Assembly (NCBI GenBank): GCA_030038475.1
Contig: JASHOU010000062.1
Span: 1 to 64,000, forward strand
DNA: 64,000 nt
Reading direction: 5' to 3'
Origin: Terriglobales bacterium
GTDB lineage: Bacteria; Acidobacteriota; Terriglobia; Terriglobales; Acidobacteriaceae
Shown here piece after piece: positions 1 to 8,548 of the stretch. Made by a program: the position numbers and the translations under genes. Positions within the stretch are counted from its first letter, which is position 1. Each line of letters starts with the position of its first letter. The notes under the pieces are model-generated. The model did no database searches. It was not told the DNA's origin and saw nothing but the letters and a program-made list of their open reading frames with translations.

Positions 1-155
1 GATGGCGTTGCGGAGAAGAGGTGCGGTGACCCCCCGCAACCATCATGATGTGTTTTCTCTCCGGTGCGACTTGTGAGGGAATTATCGCGAAAATACGGCC
101 TTTTGGGCTTACTTCAGCTGGGATGTAACAGATCTTCTCCGCACTGAAGACTGTT
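1..155. other. Left edge, no gene seen
   Basis: This stretch lies beyond the 3' end of the tRNA gene. No coding frame, strong hairpin or repeat can be supported here. Confidence 0.5.
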
Positions 156-230
156 TGGTAGCGCTACCGGGAATCGAACCCGGGTTTGAAGATTGAGAAT
201 CTTCCGTCCTAACCCCTAGACGATAGCGCC
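156..230 (-). tRNA. tRNA-Glu (anticodon CTC)
   Basis: On the minus strand the sequence folds as a full cloverleaf. The seven-pair acceptor stem is GGCGCTA/TAGCGCT (first pair G-U). The anticodon stem is GAAGA/TCTTC around the loop TTCTCAA, so the anticodon is CTC and reads the GAG codon for glutamate. The T-arm is CCGGG-TTCGATT-CCCGG. The CCA end is encoded (TGG at 156-158 on the plus strand). The gene stands alone, with no other RNA gene beside it. Confidence 0.95.
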
Positions 231-352
231 ACTGGGTGGGTGCGCCGAAAAATCGATTATAGCAAAAGCTTACTATGCGCAGACTTGGGCCCTTTGCATC
301 AGCCAGATCCGCGCAGCGGAAACTCGAACCTTTAAAGCGATGTCCTTGAGAC

Positions 353-1222
353 TTAAGAGCGGCCTTCCCCGGGGGTGAGAACCGCGAACTCGGCGCTCGC
401 CGACGGCTGTAGAGTGGAAAGACGCGAGATGGTGGCGACCATCATGCCGGAGAGGAATTGCATCGTGGCCACATCGTTGTTGTCGAAGGCATTGGGCGCT
501 GACGAGAGCACTTCGAAGACTCCGAGTGTCCGGCGAAAATGGCACAACGGAGACACAAGAATGGACCGCACGCCAAGGCGCCTACAAGTAGCCCAATCGA
601 CGCGTGGGTTCGACTCGGCGTCATGGCAGAGCAGAACTTCGCCGGTGCGCACGCATTCGGCAGAAAGGCCGCTATCGGTTTGCAGGCGAACGCCGAGATC
701 GGGCGCGGTGCGGCCGGTGCGGGCGCGGCAAACGATTTCGTTGCCGCGGCGCAGCGCGATGGCGGCTCCCGTCGCGCCGGTGAGCGCCTGCGCTTTTTCG
801 GCGATAATGCTGATGCCCGGTTCGAGGTCCAGTTCTGCGGCGTTGATTAACGGATGCGGCACCGAGAGCGGTCCGTGATGACGGGGCCTGATGCGATGAC
901 GCGAGGAAAAACCCGCGGCGGAGAATTCAGCCTGATCTTTGTGCTGGGCGTCGTCAACAGGAATGTTCTGTATCGCTTCATTTGGAACCGTGTTGAGCAA
1001 TGACCGCACCAGACGGTCGAGCTCGGCATCGGCGATGAGATGCGCCGTCTGCTGGCCGCGAAGCGAGCCGCCCAGCACGCGCGAAAGACTGAGCACGGCG
1101 AGGCTGCCGCAAGCCAGGCATCGCGACGTGTTGTTTTCGCTGAGCAGTTCACACTGCACACAAAACACAGCCGACGGCAAAGAAATGAAATTCACGTCGA
1201 CGGCGGTGAGCGAGCGCTGCAT
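353..1222 (-). CDS. GAF-domain protein with N-terminal zinc-ribbon motif
   Basis: 289 aa, cytoplasmic, no signal peptide. The N-terminus has two CxxC pairs (C21/C24 and C35/C38), a probable zinc ribbon. Residues about 130-270 read as a GAF domain, a small-molecule-binding sensor fold, with the usual pattern of a free-radical/GAF stretch (TGATGAAIALRRGNEIVCRA) followed by a 'signal' segment ending in SGMM. There is no kinase, cyclase or HTH partner domain. GAF proteins of this architecture are regulators or sensors, but the ligand cannot be read from sequence. The start is supported by GGAAGGAA about 8 nt upstream of the ATG. It is divergent from the next gene. The product class is fairly sure; the role is unknown. 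Confidence 0.75.
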   Translation of the reverse strand: MQRSLTAVDVNFISLPSAVFCVQCELLSENNTSRCLACGSLAVLSLSRVLGGSLRGQQTAHLIADAELDRLVRSLLNTVPNEAIQNIPVDDAQHKDQAEFSAAGFSSRHRIRPRHHGPLSVPHPLINAAELDLEPGISIIAEKAQALTGATGAAIALRRGNEIVCRARTGRTAPDLGVRLQTDSGLSAECVRTGEVLLCHDAESNPRVDWATCRRLGVRSILVSPLCHFRRTLGVFEVLSSAPNAFDNNDVATMQFLSGMMVATISRLSTLQPSASAEFAVLTPGEGRS

Positions 1223-1335
1223 TGTGATGATTCCTTCCGGACAATTCTTTCCGAGGAAAAATGAGATTAAATAGTTTTGCTGGGACGAAGAAAGTGACGG
1301 CGCTGGTTCAGGCTGTGGATAACTTCTGCGAAGCG

Positions 1336-1437
1336 GTTTCAGAGTTTCAATGTTTCAAAGTTTCATGTTTTCGGAAACGAAAGCGCGCTGCGATTCGAAA
1401 TGCTTCGAACTCCGAATCTTTTGAAAACTTGAAACCC
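1336..1437. repeat. Inverted octamer arrays between divergent genes
   Basis: The left array is five 8-nt units in exact register: GTTTCAGA, GTTTCAAT, GTTTCAAA, GTTTCATG, TTTTCGGA (1336-1375). A looser right arm (about 1390-1437) contains the complementary TTCGAAA/TTGAAAAC/TTGAAAC units. Read towards either flanking start codon, the units look like TTGAAAC. The right arm supplies the -35 of the next gene. Confidence 0.65.
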
Positions 1438-1456
1438 GTGTTGGCACAACTATAAT
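1429..1456 (+). promoter_or_regulatory. Sigma-70 promoter, leaderless-type
   Basis: TTGAAA (1429-1434), a 16-nt spacer and a perfect TATAAT (1451-1456). The ATG of the next gene begins only 8 nt after the -10 box, where the transcript itself should start, so the mRNA is probably leaderless. No Shine-Dalgarno site can fit. Confidence 0.7.
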
Positions 1457-1463
1457 TCGGCGC

Positions 1464-1946
1464 ATGTCATTTCTCCGGTTTCTCATGCTGCTCTCGCTCG
1501 TGGTCTGGCTGGGCGGGCTGATTTTCTTGGCCTTCGTCGAAGCGCCCACCGCTTTTTCGCCCGGACTGCTTCCCACGCGCCACATGGCTGGGTCGATTGT
1601 GGGGCGTTCGCTCGATTTACTGCACTATGTGGCAATAGTTTGCGGAATTGTTTTTCTGGTTGCCTCGATGGTTTACAACCGGATGGCGAGAGGCGATGCA
1701 AGGCCTTTGGCGGCGCGGCATCTGCTGATTATGTTGATGTTGTTGCTGACACTGATTTCGCAGTTTGAAATTTCCACGAAGATGCATGCGATCCGGACTG
1801 AAGTTGGGGTAATTGACAGCGTTCCGCTGGATAATCCGCTGCGGAGAGAGTTCGACCGGCTACATATGTGGTCGGAAAAGTTCGAGGAAGCGGTGCTGTT
1901 GCTGGGGCTCGTGGCATTGTATGCAACGGCGCAGGCGTTCGGGTGA
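1464..1946 (+). CDS. DUF4149-like integral membrane protein
   Basis: 160 aa with four hydrophobic segments (about 4-26, 50-75, 85-105, 138-158). The pattern WLGGLIFLAFVEAP near the N-terminus and the overall size match the DUF4149/TMEM205-like membrane family, whose biochemical role is not established. Polar residues are concentrated in the loop at about 107-135. It stands alone between a GAF gene and an M28 peptidase gene that both face away. The start directly follows a TATAAT box with no room for a ribosome binding site, which suggests leaderless translation. The family call is likely; the function is unknown. Confidence 0.7.
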   Translation: MSFLRFLMLLSLVVWLGGLIFLAFVEAPTAFSPGLLPTRHMAGSIVGRSLDLLHYVAIVCGIVFLVASMVYNRMARGDARPLAARHLLIMLMLLLTLISQFEISTKMHAIRTEVGVIDSVPLDNPLRREFDRLHMWSEKFEEAVLLLGLVALYATAQAFG

Positions 1947-2024
1947 TTTTGCACCTGAAGGGCCATACATTCACGTCTGGCCACGATGCGCCCGACGGAC
2001 GAGCCGCCGGTCGCTCCAAAGGAC

Positions 2025-2879
2025 TCATTGGTGTGGCGCCGAGGGCTTCAACGAGTCATCGAGATAAGCGAGATACCCGGCCATCAATTTATAACTATCG
2101 TAGTACCCATTCATCTGGATCGCAGCCAGAGTGTCCAACGGGGAATGCAGAATTGACCAATTCTTTTCTGTAACGGAATGCAGGGTGATGCGCGGGATAT
2201 GGTACGGGGCGAAAGATTCGGAGTCGGCACCGGCGCCTTCGGGCGGGTCGATTGAGCTTACCGTTAACTTGCCGGCGAATGCGACCGCGCGCAGAGCGTC
2301 GAGCAGGGCCGGGTCGGCGTGTGACGCCCAAACTTCAGTTGGACCGAGACCCAAGCTGTCGAAATTCACCATAGCGTCGATGCGAGCGCGCTCGGCGTCA
2401 GTAAGCTGATCGACGTAATAGCGCGATCCAAGCAAGCCGCGTTCTTCGCCTGAAAATCCGACAAAGATCAGCGTGTGATGGCGAGGATGGGCGCTGAGAC
2501 TGTAGAAGAGCGCGGGCAGCAGGACGGCGCCAGTCCAGTTGTCGACTACGCCGTCACCCGGTTCGACCTTATCGGTGTGAGCGCCGATAACGATAGCTTC
2601 CCGCGATGCGCCCGGCAGCAGGCAGACGACATTCGGCGGAAATCCCGGAGCGAAGATTTGCTCGGAGAGATTTGAGCGCTTGCAACCGGACTCCGCGAAC
2701 CACTTGCGGATGCGCACTTCACGTTCGCTATTGCTGGTTGAAAAAGACTTCAGGTGGTCTTCAATGGCTTCGCGCGTCTGCAGGCGCGGGCTGGGCGTTT
2801 GGGCCTGCGCACAAACAGTGGCTAGGCAGATGACGAATAGCGCGGCAACAGCGCTCGGGCCTTTCTTGGCGAACTTCAT
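2025..2879 (-). CDS. Exported M28-family zinc aminopeptidase
   Basis: 284 aa with a cleavable signal peptide (hydrophobic 9-25, CAQAQ before the mature part). The five metal ligands expected of M28 peptidases are all present: H101 in AHTDK, D113 in VDNWTG (bridging), E146 next to the catalytic E145 in SGEERG, D174 in NFDSLG, and H245 in LHSPLD. The enzyme should be an active two-zinc exopeptidase in the periplasm or outside the cell. There is no PA domain and no lipobox. It is a single gene. The fold and the active site are clear; the substrate is not known. Confidence 0.88.
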   Translation of the reverse strand: MKFAKKGPSAVAALFVICLATVCAQAQTPSPRLQTREAIEDHLKSFSTSNSEREVRIRKWFAESGCKRSNLSEQIFAPGFPPNVVCLLPGASREAIVIGAHTDKVEPGDGVVDNWTGAVLLPALFYSLSAHPRHHTLIFVGFSGEERGLLGSRYYVDQLTDAERARIDAMVNFDSLGLGPTEVWASHADPALLDALRAVAFAGKLTVSSIDPPEGAGADSESFAPYHIPRITLHSVTEKNWSILHSPLDTLAAIQMNGYYDSYKLMAGYLAYLDDSLKPSAPHQ

Positions 2880-2991
2880 TCTGCGAGCGTAGCACGGTCA
2901 ATCTAGAAATCGCACGCGGGCTTGACCCGCTGGACAGGCGAGGCGTGCTTCTCCACGCGTATGTGGAGATGATTTATGCTTCTTGGTTGAT

Positions 2992-3026
2992 CTGAGAACC
3001 GAGAATTAAGGCCTGAGAACTGAGAG
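2992..3026 (+). repeat. Heptamer array just upstream of ychF
   Basis: Five 7-nt units in register: CTGAGAA, CCGAGAA, TTAAGGC, CTGAGAA, CTGAGAG. The array ends 6 nt before the ATG of the following gene, so it lies in the 5' leader and its last unit occupies the ribosome binding position. Confidence 0.7.
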
Positions 3027-3032
3027 CTCATC

Positions 3033-4118
3033 ATGAAAACTGGCATCATTGGCCTGCCGAAAGTTGGCAAGACCTCTTTGTTCCGCATTCTGACGAAGGC
3101 GAATCTCTCCGAGCACGCATTTTCCAATCCGCGCGAGGCACACGTTGGAATCGCCAAAGTGCCCGACGAGCGGCTCGACAAGCTGGCAGCGCTCTATAAC
3201 CCGAAGAAGTTGACGCATGCCTCGGTCGAGTACGTGGATGTCGGCGCGATCGGTCAGGACGCGCTCAAAGAAACCGCTTACATCGGCCATTTGAGGCAGG
3301 TGGACGCGCTGATTCACGTTCTGCGCGCGTTTGAAAACGACGAGATTCCACACGTCGGGCCGATCGATCCGCTGCGCGATATCAAGAATGTTGAGTTCGA
3401 TTTGATGGTGAGCGATCTTGGCCAGATCGAGAAACGGCTGGAGCGGCTGGAAAAAGACCTGAAGAAAATGAAGACGCCGGAACTGGAAAAAGAGAACGAG
3501 CTGTTGATTAAGGCCAAGGCGCATCTCGAAACCGAAAAGCCGCTGAGGGAAATGGAGATGCCGGCTGAGGATAAAAAGCGCATCCGCGGCTTCATGTTTC
3601 TGAGCGAGAAGCCGATGCTTTATGTGCTGAATATTGGCGAGAGCGCTGCCTTGGGCAAAGATTTGGAGGCGGCGGTTGCGAAATACAAGTTGGTCGAAGT
3701 TTCGGCGCGCCCGAATGCCGGAGCGAGTGCGATTTGCGGCAAGGTGGAAGCGGAGTTGGCGGAGATGAGTGACGAAGACGCAGCGGAGTTTCTTAGCAGC
3801 TACGGACTGACGGAAAGCGGTCTATCACGGCTGATTCGCAAGAGCTATCACCTGCTGGGGCTGATTTCGTTTTTCACCGCTGGAGAAGATGAATGCCGCG
3901 CCTGGACGATTCCGGTGAATACGCGGGCACAGAATGCGGCGGGCGCGATTCACTCGGATCTGGAAAAACACTTTATTCGCGCGGAGACGATTTGCTGGGA
4001 TCAGCTGCTGGAAGCGGGATCGGAGGCGAATGCCCGGGCTAAAGGCACTCTGCGGTTGGAAGGGAAGGATTACGTCGTGCAGGATGGAGATGTTATGCAC
4101 ATTCGGCACAGCGGATAA
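3033..4118 (+). CDS. ychF: YchF/OLA1-type P-loop ATPase, divergent motifs
   Basis: 361 aa, the usual length of YchF. The C-terminal TGS domain (about 278-361) is highly typical (AWTIP, HSDLEKHFIRAE, GKDYVVQDGDVMHIR). The P-loop is G7-LPKVGK-T14, followed by a coiled-coil insertion at about 128-170. The NxxE signature that makes YchF prefer ATP over GTP is kept (N200-E203). Two switch motifs are unusual. The effector loop reads HAFSNPREAHVG instead of the normal form with a conserved Thr, and switch II reads DVGAIG (69-74) instead of D-I-A-G-L. YchF binds ribosomes and is linked to stress responses. The gene is flanked by heptamer arrays on both sides. It could be a paralogue with altered catalysis. 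Confidence 0.88.
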   Translation: MKTGIIGLPKVGKTSLFRILTKANLSEHAFSNPREAHVGIAKVPDERLDKLAALYNPKKLTHASVEYVDVGAIGQDALKETAYIGHLRQVDALIHVLRAFENDEIPHVGPIDPLRDIKNVEFDLMVSDLGQIEKRLERLEKDLKKMKTPELEKENELLIKAKAHLETEKPLREMEMPAEDKKRIRGFMFLSEKPMLYVLNIGESAALGKDLEAAVAKYKLVEVSARPNAGASAICGKVEAELAEMSDEDAAEFLSSYGLTESGLSRLIRKSYHLLGLISFFTAGEDECRAWTIPVNTRAQNAAGAIHSDLEKHFIRAETICWDQLLEAGSEANARAKGTLRLEGKDYVVQDGDVMHIRHSG

Positions 4119-4119
4119 A

Positions 4120-4147
4120 CAGTTCTCAGTTGCCAGTTCCCAGAGAA
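4120..4147 (+). repeat. Heptamer array directly after ychF stop
   Basis: Units CAGTTCT, CAGTTGC, CAGTTCC, CAGAGAA in exact 7-nt register, starting right after the stop codon. They are the reverse-complement type of the array upstream of the same gene. Confidence 0.7.
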
Positions 4148-4184
4148 AACCAAAATCATAGTGCCTGTGATCCACGAGAACTGA

Positions 4185-4916
4185 TTAATGCACATGAAAA
4201 AAGCGATCCAGCAAAAACATGCAGGCCGCTCCAACGAAGACTAACAGCGCCATCCTCACGCCAGGTTCTTTATTGACTTCCGGGATCAGGTCTGAAGCTG
4301 CAACGTAGATCGTAACTCCCGCCGATAGCGGCAAGCCAAAGCTCACCTCACGTCGGAACACAGCCATGGTCATCACTCCGGCCACGGTTGCCACGCCCAG
4401 CATCACGGATGCTCCCCAGGAGAAAGCGCGGCTGCGGCCACTCGCGAGCATGACCGACGAAATGGTAAAACCTTCGGGAATCTTGTGGAGAAAAACAGCG
4501 ACGAAGATGATCCAGCCAAGAGCCGGCGAGACGAGGAATCCCGAGGCGATGGCGATGCCATCGAAGAAAGTGTGGATCAGCAGTCCGAGCAGAACGGAGT
4601 AGCCTTTGTGAGAATGCACAAACTGGTCGGCGTGGGTTTCTTCACCGAAGTGGAAGTGCGGGGTGACGGTGTGCTCGAAAAAATGAACGAGCAGATATCC
4701 GCCAAGAATAAGAAATCCGGCGTAGGGGCCGCGCAGATGGATGCTCTCCGGCACCATTTCAACAAGAGCGGTGGCAAGCATAAAGCCAGCGCCGAGCGCG
4801 ACGAAGTAGCGCAGGTAGGAGTGCTCCCAATTCCGCTGCACAATGATCGCGCCGCCGAAGACGTTGGCAGCGGCCGCCGTCAACCCCAGCAGCACACTGG
4901 TCAGAATTGGAGACAT
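4185..4916 (-). CDS. ZIP-family divalent metal transporter
   Basis: 243 aa with about eight hydrophobic segments. ZIP hallmarks are visible: HTFFDGIAIASGF in TM4 and HKIPEGF in TM5, which form the metal path, and a His-rich loop between TM3 and TM4 (HFHFGEETHADQFVHSH, about residues 87-103) that would bind zinc or similar ions. ZIP proteins bring Zn2+, Fe2+ or Mn2+ into the cytoplasm; the specificity cannot be read here. It is a single gene, convergent with ychF and divergent from lolC, with a shared inverted heptamer element in the latter gap. Confidence 0.88.
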   Translation of the reverse strand: MSPILTSVLLGLTAAAANVFGGAIIVQRNWEHSYLRYFVALGAGFMLATALVEMVPESIHLRGPYAGFLILGGYLLVHFFEHTVTPHFHFGEETHADQFVHSHKGYSVLLGLLIHTFFDGIAIASGFLVSPALGWIIFVAVFLHKIPEGFTISSVMLASGRSRAFSWGASVMLGVATVAGVMTMAVFRREVSFGLPLSAGVTIYVAASDLIPEVNKEPGVRMALLVFVGAACMFLLDRFFHVH

Positions 4917-4940
4917 GAGCGAGCAGGATATCAGTTTGAT

Positions 4941-5164
4941 CAGTTGTTAGTTTTCAGTTCTCAGTTCTCAGTTGTTGGTTCTCAGTAGATCGCTCACCAT
5001 CAGACCCCGCGAGAGTTGGTCGTGCGATACTTCATTTTTGCCTGTTTCCGAAAACGATCCTCTATGTTCCCTATCATCCGGAGTTTGCGGAGGCCAAGGC
5101 AAGTAGGTCAAGCCAGCTATAATCCGCATAACTGAAAACTGACGACTGAGAACTGACAGCTGCC
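4941..5164. repeat. Inverted heptamer arrays between ZIP and lolC genes
   Basis: The left array has seven units in 7-nt register: CAGTTGT, TAGTTTT, CAGTTCT, CAGTTCT, CAGTTGT, TGGTTCT, CAGTAGA (4941-4989). The right array is complementary: AACTGAA, AACTGAC, GACTGAG, AACTGAC, AGCTGCC (5130-5164), ending 3 nt before the lolC start. The spacer of about 140 nt is unique and contains TATAAT at 5118-5123. Confidence 0.75.
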
Positions 5165-5167
5165 CCT

Positions 5168-6571
5168 ATGCGATTCGAACTTTTCATCGCAAGCCGCTAT
5201 CTGCGCGCCAAACGGCGGCAGGCGTTTATTGGCGTCATCACGGGGATTTCTATTCTTGGCGTGGCGGCGGGAGTGGCTTCGCTGATCGTTGCACTGGCGA
5301 TCAATAACGGATTCAGGCAGGATTTGCAGGTTCGGCTTTTGGGATCGACGTCGCATATCAGTCTGTTGCGGGTGGAGAGCGACGGGATTCGCGATTGGCG
5401 TCCGCTGCTGGAGAAGTTGTCGAAGGAGCCGCATGTGGTGGCGGCGGCTCCCGCGATTTATGAGCAGGTGCTGATTTCACGCGGGCCGCGGGCGCAGGGC
5501 GCGGTGCTGAAGGGGATGCTGCCGCGATATGAACGGAAGGTCAGCGATTTGCTGAACTCGGTCACGATGGGATCGGCAGCGGAGCTGGCAGAAGAATCGG
5601 TGAGCGCGGCAGGTTCGACTGAAGAGCCGAGTTCAGAAGCAAGTGCAACACCAAAAGCAAATGCAAAAACAACATCAACGGCGGCGGGCGAGGGCGCCGG
5701 CTCCACACAAACACAAAACGAATCGCCAGACGATTTGGTTGGCGTGCAGCAGCGCGTCGCCGCGATGCCTCCGATTATTCTGGGCGAGGATTTGGCCGAC
5801 CAGATCGGCGCGACGGTGAGATCGGTGGTGTTAGTGACTTCTCCGCAGGGAGAGCTGACACCGTTTGGCATGGTGCCGAAATACATTCGCTTTCGCGTGG
5901 TGGGAATTTTTAACTCCGGCTTCTACGATTATGACTCGTCGTGGGCGTTTATTCGTCTGGCAGACGCGCAAAGTTTGTTTGGGTTGGGCGACGTGGTCTC
6001 GGTCATTCAATTCAAAATCGACGACATTTATCTGGCGGGCGAGGTAGCGAAGCAAATCGAAAACGCCGCCGATCAGATTTCAGGAAGCCACGGCTTCATG
6101 ACGACAAATTGGATGGAGCAGAACAAGCCTCTGTTTCGCGCGCTGCGGCTGGAGCGTGTGGTGACGTTCATCACGATCGGGCTGATCGTGTTCGTGGCGG
6201 CGCTGAATATTCTGATCTCGCTGATCATGATGGTGATGGAAAAGACGAAGGACATTGCCGTTCTGATGTCGATGGGAACGAAGAAGGCGCAGATCCGGCG
6301 CGTGTTTATTGCGCAAGGCGTGCTGATTGGAGTGATTGGGACGGCGATCGGGCTGGTGCTTGGCTACGCGATCTCTTGGGCGGGCGGACATTATCATTTT
6401 ATTTCGCTCTCGCCCGAAGTTTATTCGATCGACTATGTTCCGTTTGCAGCGCGAGCAACCGATGGGGTTATCGTCGCGCTGGTTTCGATCGGGATTTCGT
6501 TTGTGGCGACGATTTATCCGTCGTGGTCGGCAGCCCGGATTCTGCCGGCGGAGGCGCTGCGATATGAATAA
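5168..6571 (+). CDS. LolC/LolE-type lipoprotein-releasing ABC permease
   Basis: 467 aa. It has the FtsX/LolC layout: one TM near the N-terminus (about 20-45, after the family start FIASRYLRAKRRQ), a large periplasmic domain, and three C-terminal TMs (about 330-460) with MSMGTKKAQIRRVF between them and the PSWSAARILPAEALRYE ending. The family moves lipoproteins out of the inner membrane or works in other envelope ABC systems. An unusual Ser/Thr/Ala-rich stretch of about 50 residues (about 140-190) interrupts the periplasmic domain. The matching LolD-type ATPase is 2.1 kb downstream, separated by a radical SAM gene. No second LolE-type permease gene is seen, so a homodimer is plausible. Confidence 0.85.
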   Translation: MRFELFIASRYLRAKRRQAFIGVITGISILGVAAGVASLIVALAINNGFRQDLQVRLLGSTSHISLLRVESDGIRDWRPLLEKLSKEPHVVAAAPAIYEQVLISRGPRAQGAVLKGMLPRYERKVSDLLNSVTMGSAAELAEESVSAAGSTEEPSSEASATPKANAKTTSTAAGEGAGSTQTQNESPDDLVGVQQRVAAMPPIILGEDLADQIGATVRSVVLVTSPQGELTPFGMVPKYIRFRVVGIFNSGFYDYDSSWAFIRLADAQSLFGLGDVVSVIQFKIDDIYLAGEVAKQIENAADQISGSHGFMTTNWMEQNKPLFRALRLERVVTFITIGLIVFVAALNILISLIMMVMEKTKDIAVLMSMGTKKAQIRRVFIAQGVLIGVIGTAIGLVLGYAISWAGGHYHFISLSPEVYSIDYVPFAARATDGVIVALVSIGISFVATIYPSWSAARILPAEALRYE

Positions 6572-6853
6572 GCAGGACTTCACCTGCCAGTTCCGCTCGG
6601 GAATGTTGAGGTTCTCGTGCGCGCGCTCGGCGGCTGGAAACAGGCCGGTTATGGCAGCTGTGAACCGCTGCGCCACCCAAAATCGATTTTTTTCGCAACC
6701 CATGAAGTCGTGGCCTACCCGTTCCGAGAACCGCTGAGTCCCGCGTGAGTGTTACTTCCCCTGTAATAGTTTTGTACTGTGTCCCTCCTCACTGAAGCTG
6801 GCGGCTAAGGGCTGCTAGGTTCGAATCATCGCAATCATTTAGGAAAATCTGAA

Positions 6854-8512
6854 ATGAAAGTCCATCCCAAAGGCACTCGTGCGCGCGTGCTGCTCAGTTC
6901 GGTTTTCGGTCCATACGCGCAGGACGATGAATTCGGATCGCGCGTCATCAATCCTATGGAGCTCTATCACAATCAGGTGACGCGGGCGCAGGGTGGATTT
7001 TCGCTGCGCATGTTTCACCGGTCGTGGGGGATCATGATGATCCAGCAAAATATTTCGGCACCGTGCACGGTACTGGATTTTCCGGCACGCGAAGACTTCG
7101 CTCGCGAGCTGACGGCGAACGACTATGACATTGTCGGGATTTCTTCGATCATTGTTAATCTCGGGAAGGTACGGGAGATGTGCCGAATGGTGCGGGAGCT
7201 TTCGCCGCAATCGGTGATTGTGATCGGTGGGCACGTCGCGGCCGTCCCTGGGCTTGAAAGCACGATCGATGCCGACCATATCGTGCGCGGTGAGGGGATT
7301 TCGTGGATGCGACGGTATCTGGGCGAAGATCCGGAGGCGGCAATTCGGCATCCGGATATTGTTTCGGGGCTGAAGACGCGCGTCATGGGCATTCCCCTGG
7401 TTGAGCGCAAGGGCGACACGGCGGCGACCATCATTCCTTCGGTGGGCTGTCCGATGGGCTGCAACTTCTGTACGACCTCGGCGTTTTTCGGAGGCAAAGG
7501 CAAGTTTGTGAATTTTTATGAGACGGGCGATGAACTCTATGAGGTGATGTGCCAGGCGGAAGCGTCGCTCGGAGTACAGACGTTTTTTGTGATGGACGAA
7601 AATTTTCTGCTGCATCGCAAGCGCGCCATGCGTTTGCTAGATCGCATGAAAGAAGCGGGCAAGGCATGGGGTATGGCGGTGTTCGCCTCGGCAAATGCAA
7701 TCCGGCAATACACGATGGAACAGTTGGTTGAGCTCGGTGTGTCGTGGATCTGGATGGGACTGGAGTCGCCGCGATCGAGCTACGGGAAGCTGAAGGGAAC
7801 GGACTCACAGCAGTTGACGCGGGAGTTGCGCGAGCACGGCATTCGGGTGCAGGGCTCGACGATTATCGGGCTCGAGCACCACACCTCCGACAACATCGTC
7901 GAAGAGATCGAGTACGCGGTTGACCACAACACCGATTTTCACCAGTTCATGCTCTACACGCCGGTGCCGGGCACACCGTTATATAAGGAGATGGCGGAGC
8001 AGGGCCGGATGCTGGAAGGGATCGACGTAGCTGATATTCATGGTCAGGACAAGTTCAACTTCCGGCACGCGGCAATCTCGCGCGACGACTCGAAGCGCTT
8101 TCTCGACTGGGCGTTCTGGCGCGATTTCGAGCGCAACGGCCCGAGCGTGTATCGCATGTGCCGGACGATGCTGCAGGGGTGGCGGCGATATAAGGACTAT
8201 CCGGAGCTGCGTGTACGGGAGCGTTTTTCGCGCGAAAGCGCCAATCTGCGCACGGCCTACAGCGCGGCACTATGGGCAGCAGAGCGCTATTTTCGCAAAG
8301 TGAACGAGGATGTAAGCCGGCAGATTCGCGAACTGCGGCGCGAAATCGAGAAAGAATTTGGCGCGATCTCGCGACTGGCAGCCGACCTGGCAGGACCGGT
8401 GCTATTGTGGACGACGCGGCGCGAAGACCAGCGGCTGGCGGCGGGCGTAACCTATGAACCCCCGACAATTCTGGAGCGGCGCAACTGGACGAATGGGGTT
8501 GAACAAGCTTGA
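6854..8512 (+). CDS. B12-binding-domain radical SAM enzyme
   Basis: 552 aa, cytoplasmic. The N-terminal part (about 30-170) looks like a cobalamin-binding Rossmann domain (DIVGISSIIVNLGKV, VIVIGGHVAAVPG, HIVRGEG). It lacks the DxHxxG histidine loop, as many class B enzymes do. The radical SAM motif is CPMGCNFC (CxxxCxxC) at about 199-206, and the TIM-barrel part contains WIWMGLES and TPVPGTPLYKE. The last 130 residues are helical and basic/acidic. This architecture covers methyltransferases and lipid- or cofactor-modifying enzymes, including hopanoid methylases; the substrate cannot be assigned. The start has TTAGGA upstream. The gene sits between lolC and lolD in the same direction, with gaps of 282 and 210 bp. 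Confidence 0.85.
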   Translation: MKVHPKGTRARVLLSSVFGPYAQDDEFGSRVINPMELYHNQVTRAQGGFSLRMFHRSWGIMMIQQNISAPCTVLDFPAREDFARELTANDYDIVGISSIIVNLGKVREMCRMVRELSPQSVIVIGGHVAAVPGLESTIDADHIVRGEGISWMRRYLGEDPEAAIRHPDIVSGLKTRVMGIPLVERKGDTAATIIPSVGCPMGCNFCTTSAFFGGKGKFVNFYETGDELYEVMCQAEASLGVQTFFVMDENFLLHRKRAMRLLDRMKEAGKAWGMAVFASANAIRQYTMEQLVELGVSWIWMGLESPRSSYGKLKGTDSQQLTRELREHGIRVQGSTIIGLEHHTSDNIVEEIEYAVDHNTDFHQFMLYTPVPGTPLYKEMAEQGRMLEGIDVADIHGQDKFNFRHAAISRDDSKRFLDWAFWRDFERNGPSVYRMCRTMLQGWRRYKDYPELRVRERFSRESANLRTAYSAALWAAERYFRKVNEDVSRQIRELRREIEKEFGAISRLAADLAGPVLLWTTRREDQRLAAGVTYEPPTILERRNWTNGVEQA

Positions 8513-8548
8513 GTGAAGGGTGGTGTGGAAAGCGCCTTCATTATTCCC

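Noticed and set aside
4941-5164. CRISPR array
   Set aside because: Units are 7 nt, adjacent and degenerate, with no spacers of 25-40 nt and no cas genes in the window.
6811-6832. T-arm-like GGTTCGAATC upstream of the radical SAM gene, possibly the missing 3' half of the tRNA-Arg remnant
   Set aside because: The flanking five bases on each side do not pair and no acceptor strand follows. The match is too short to support a split or permuted tRNA.
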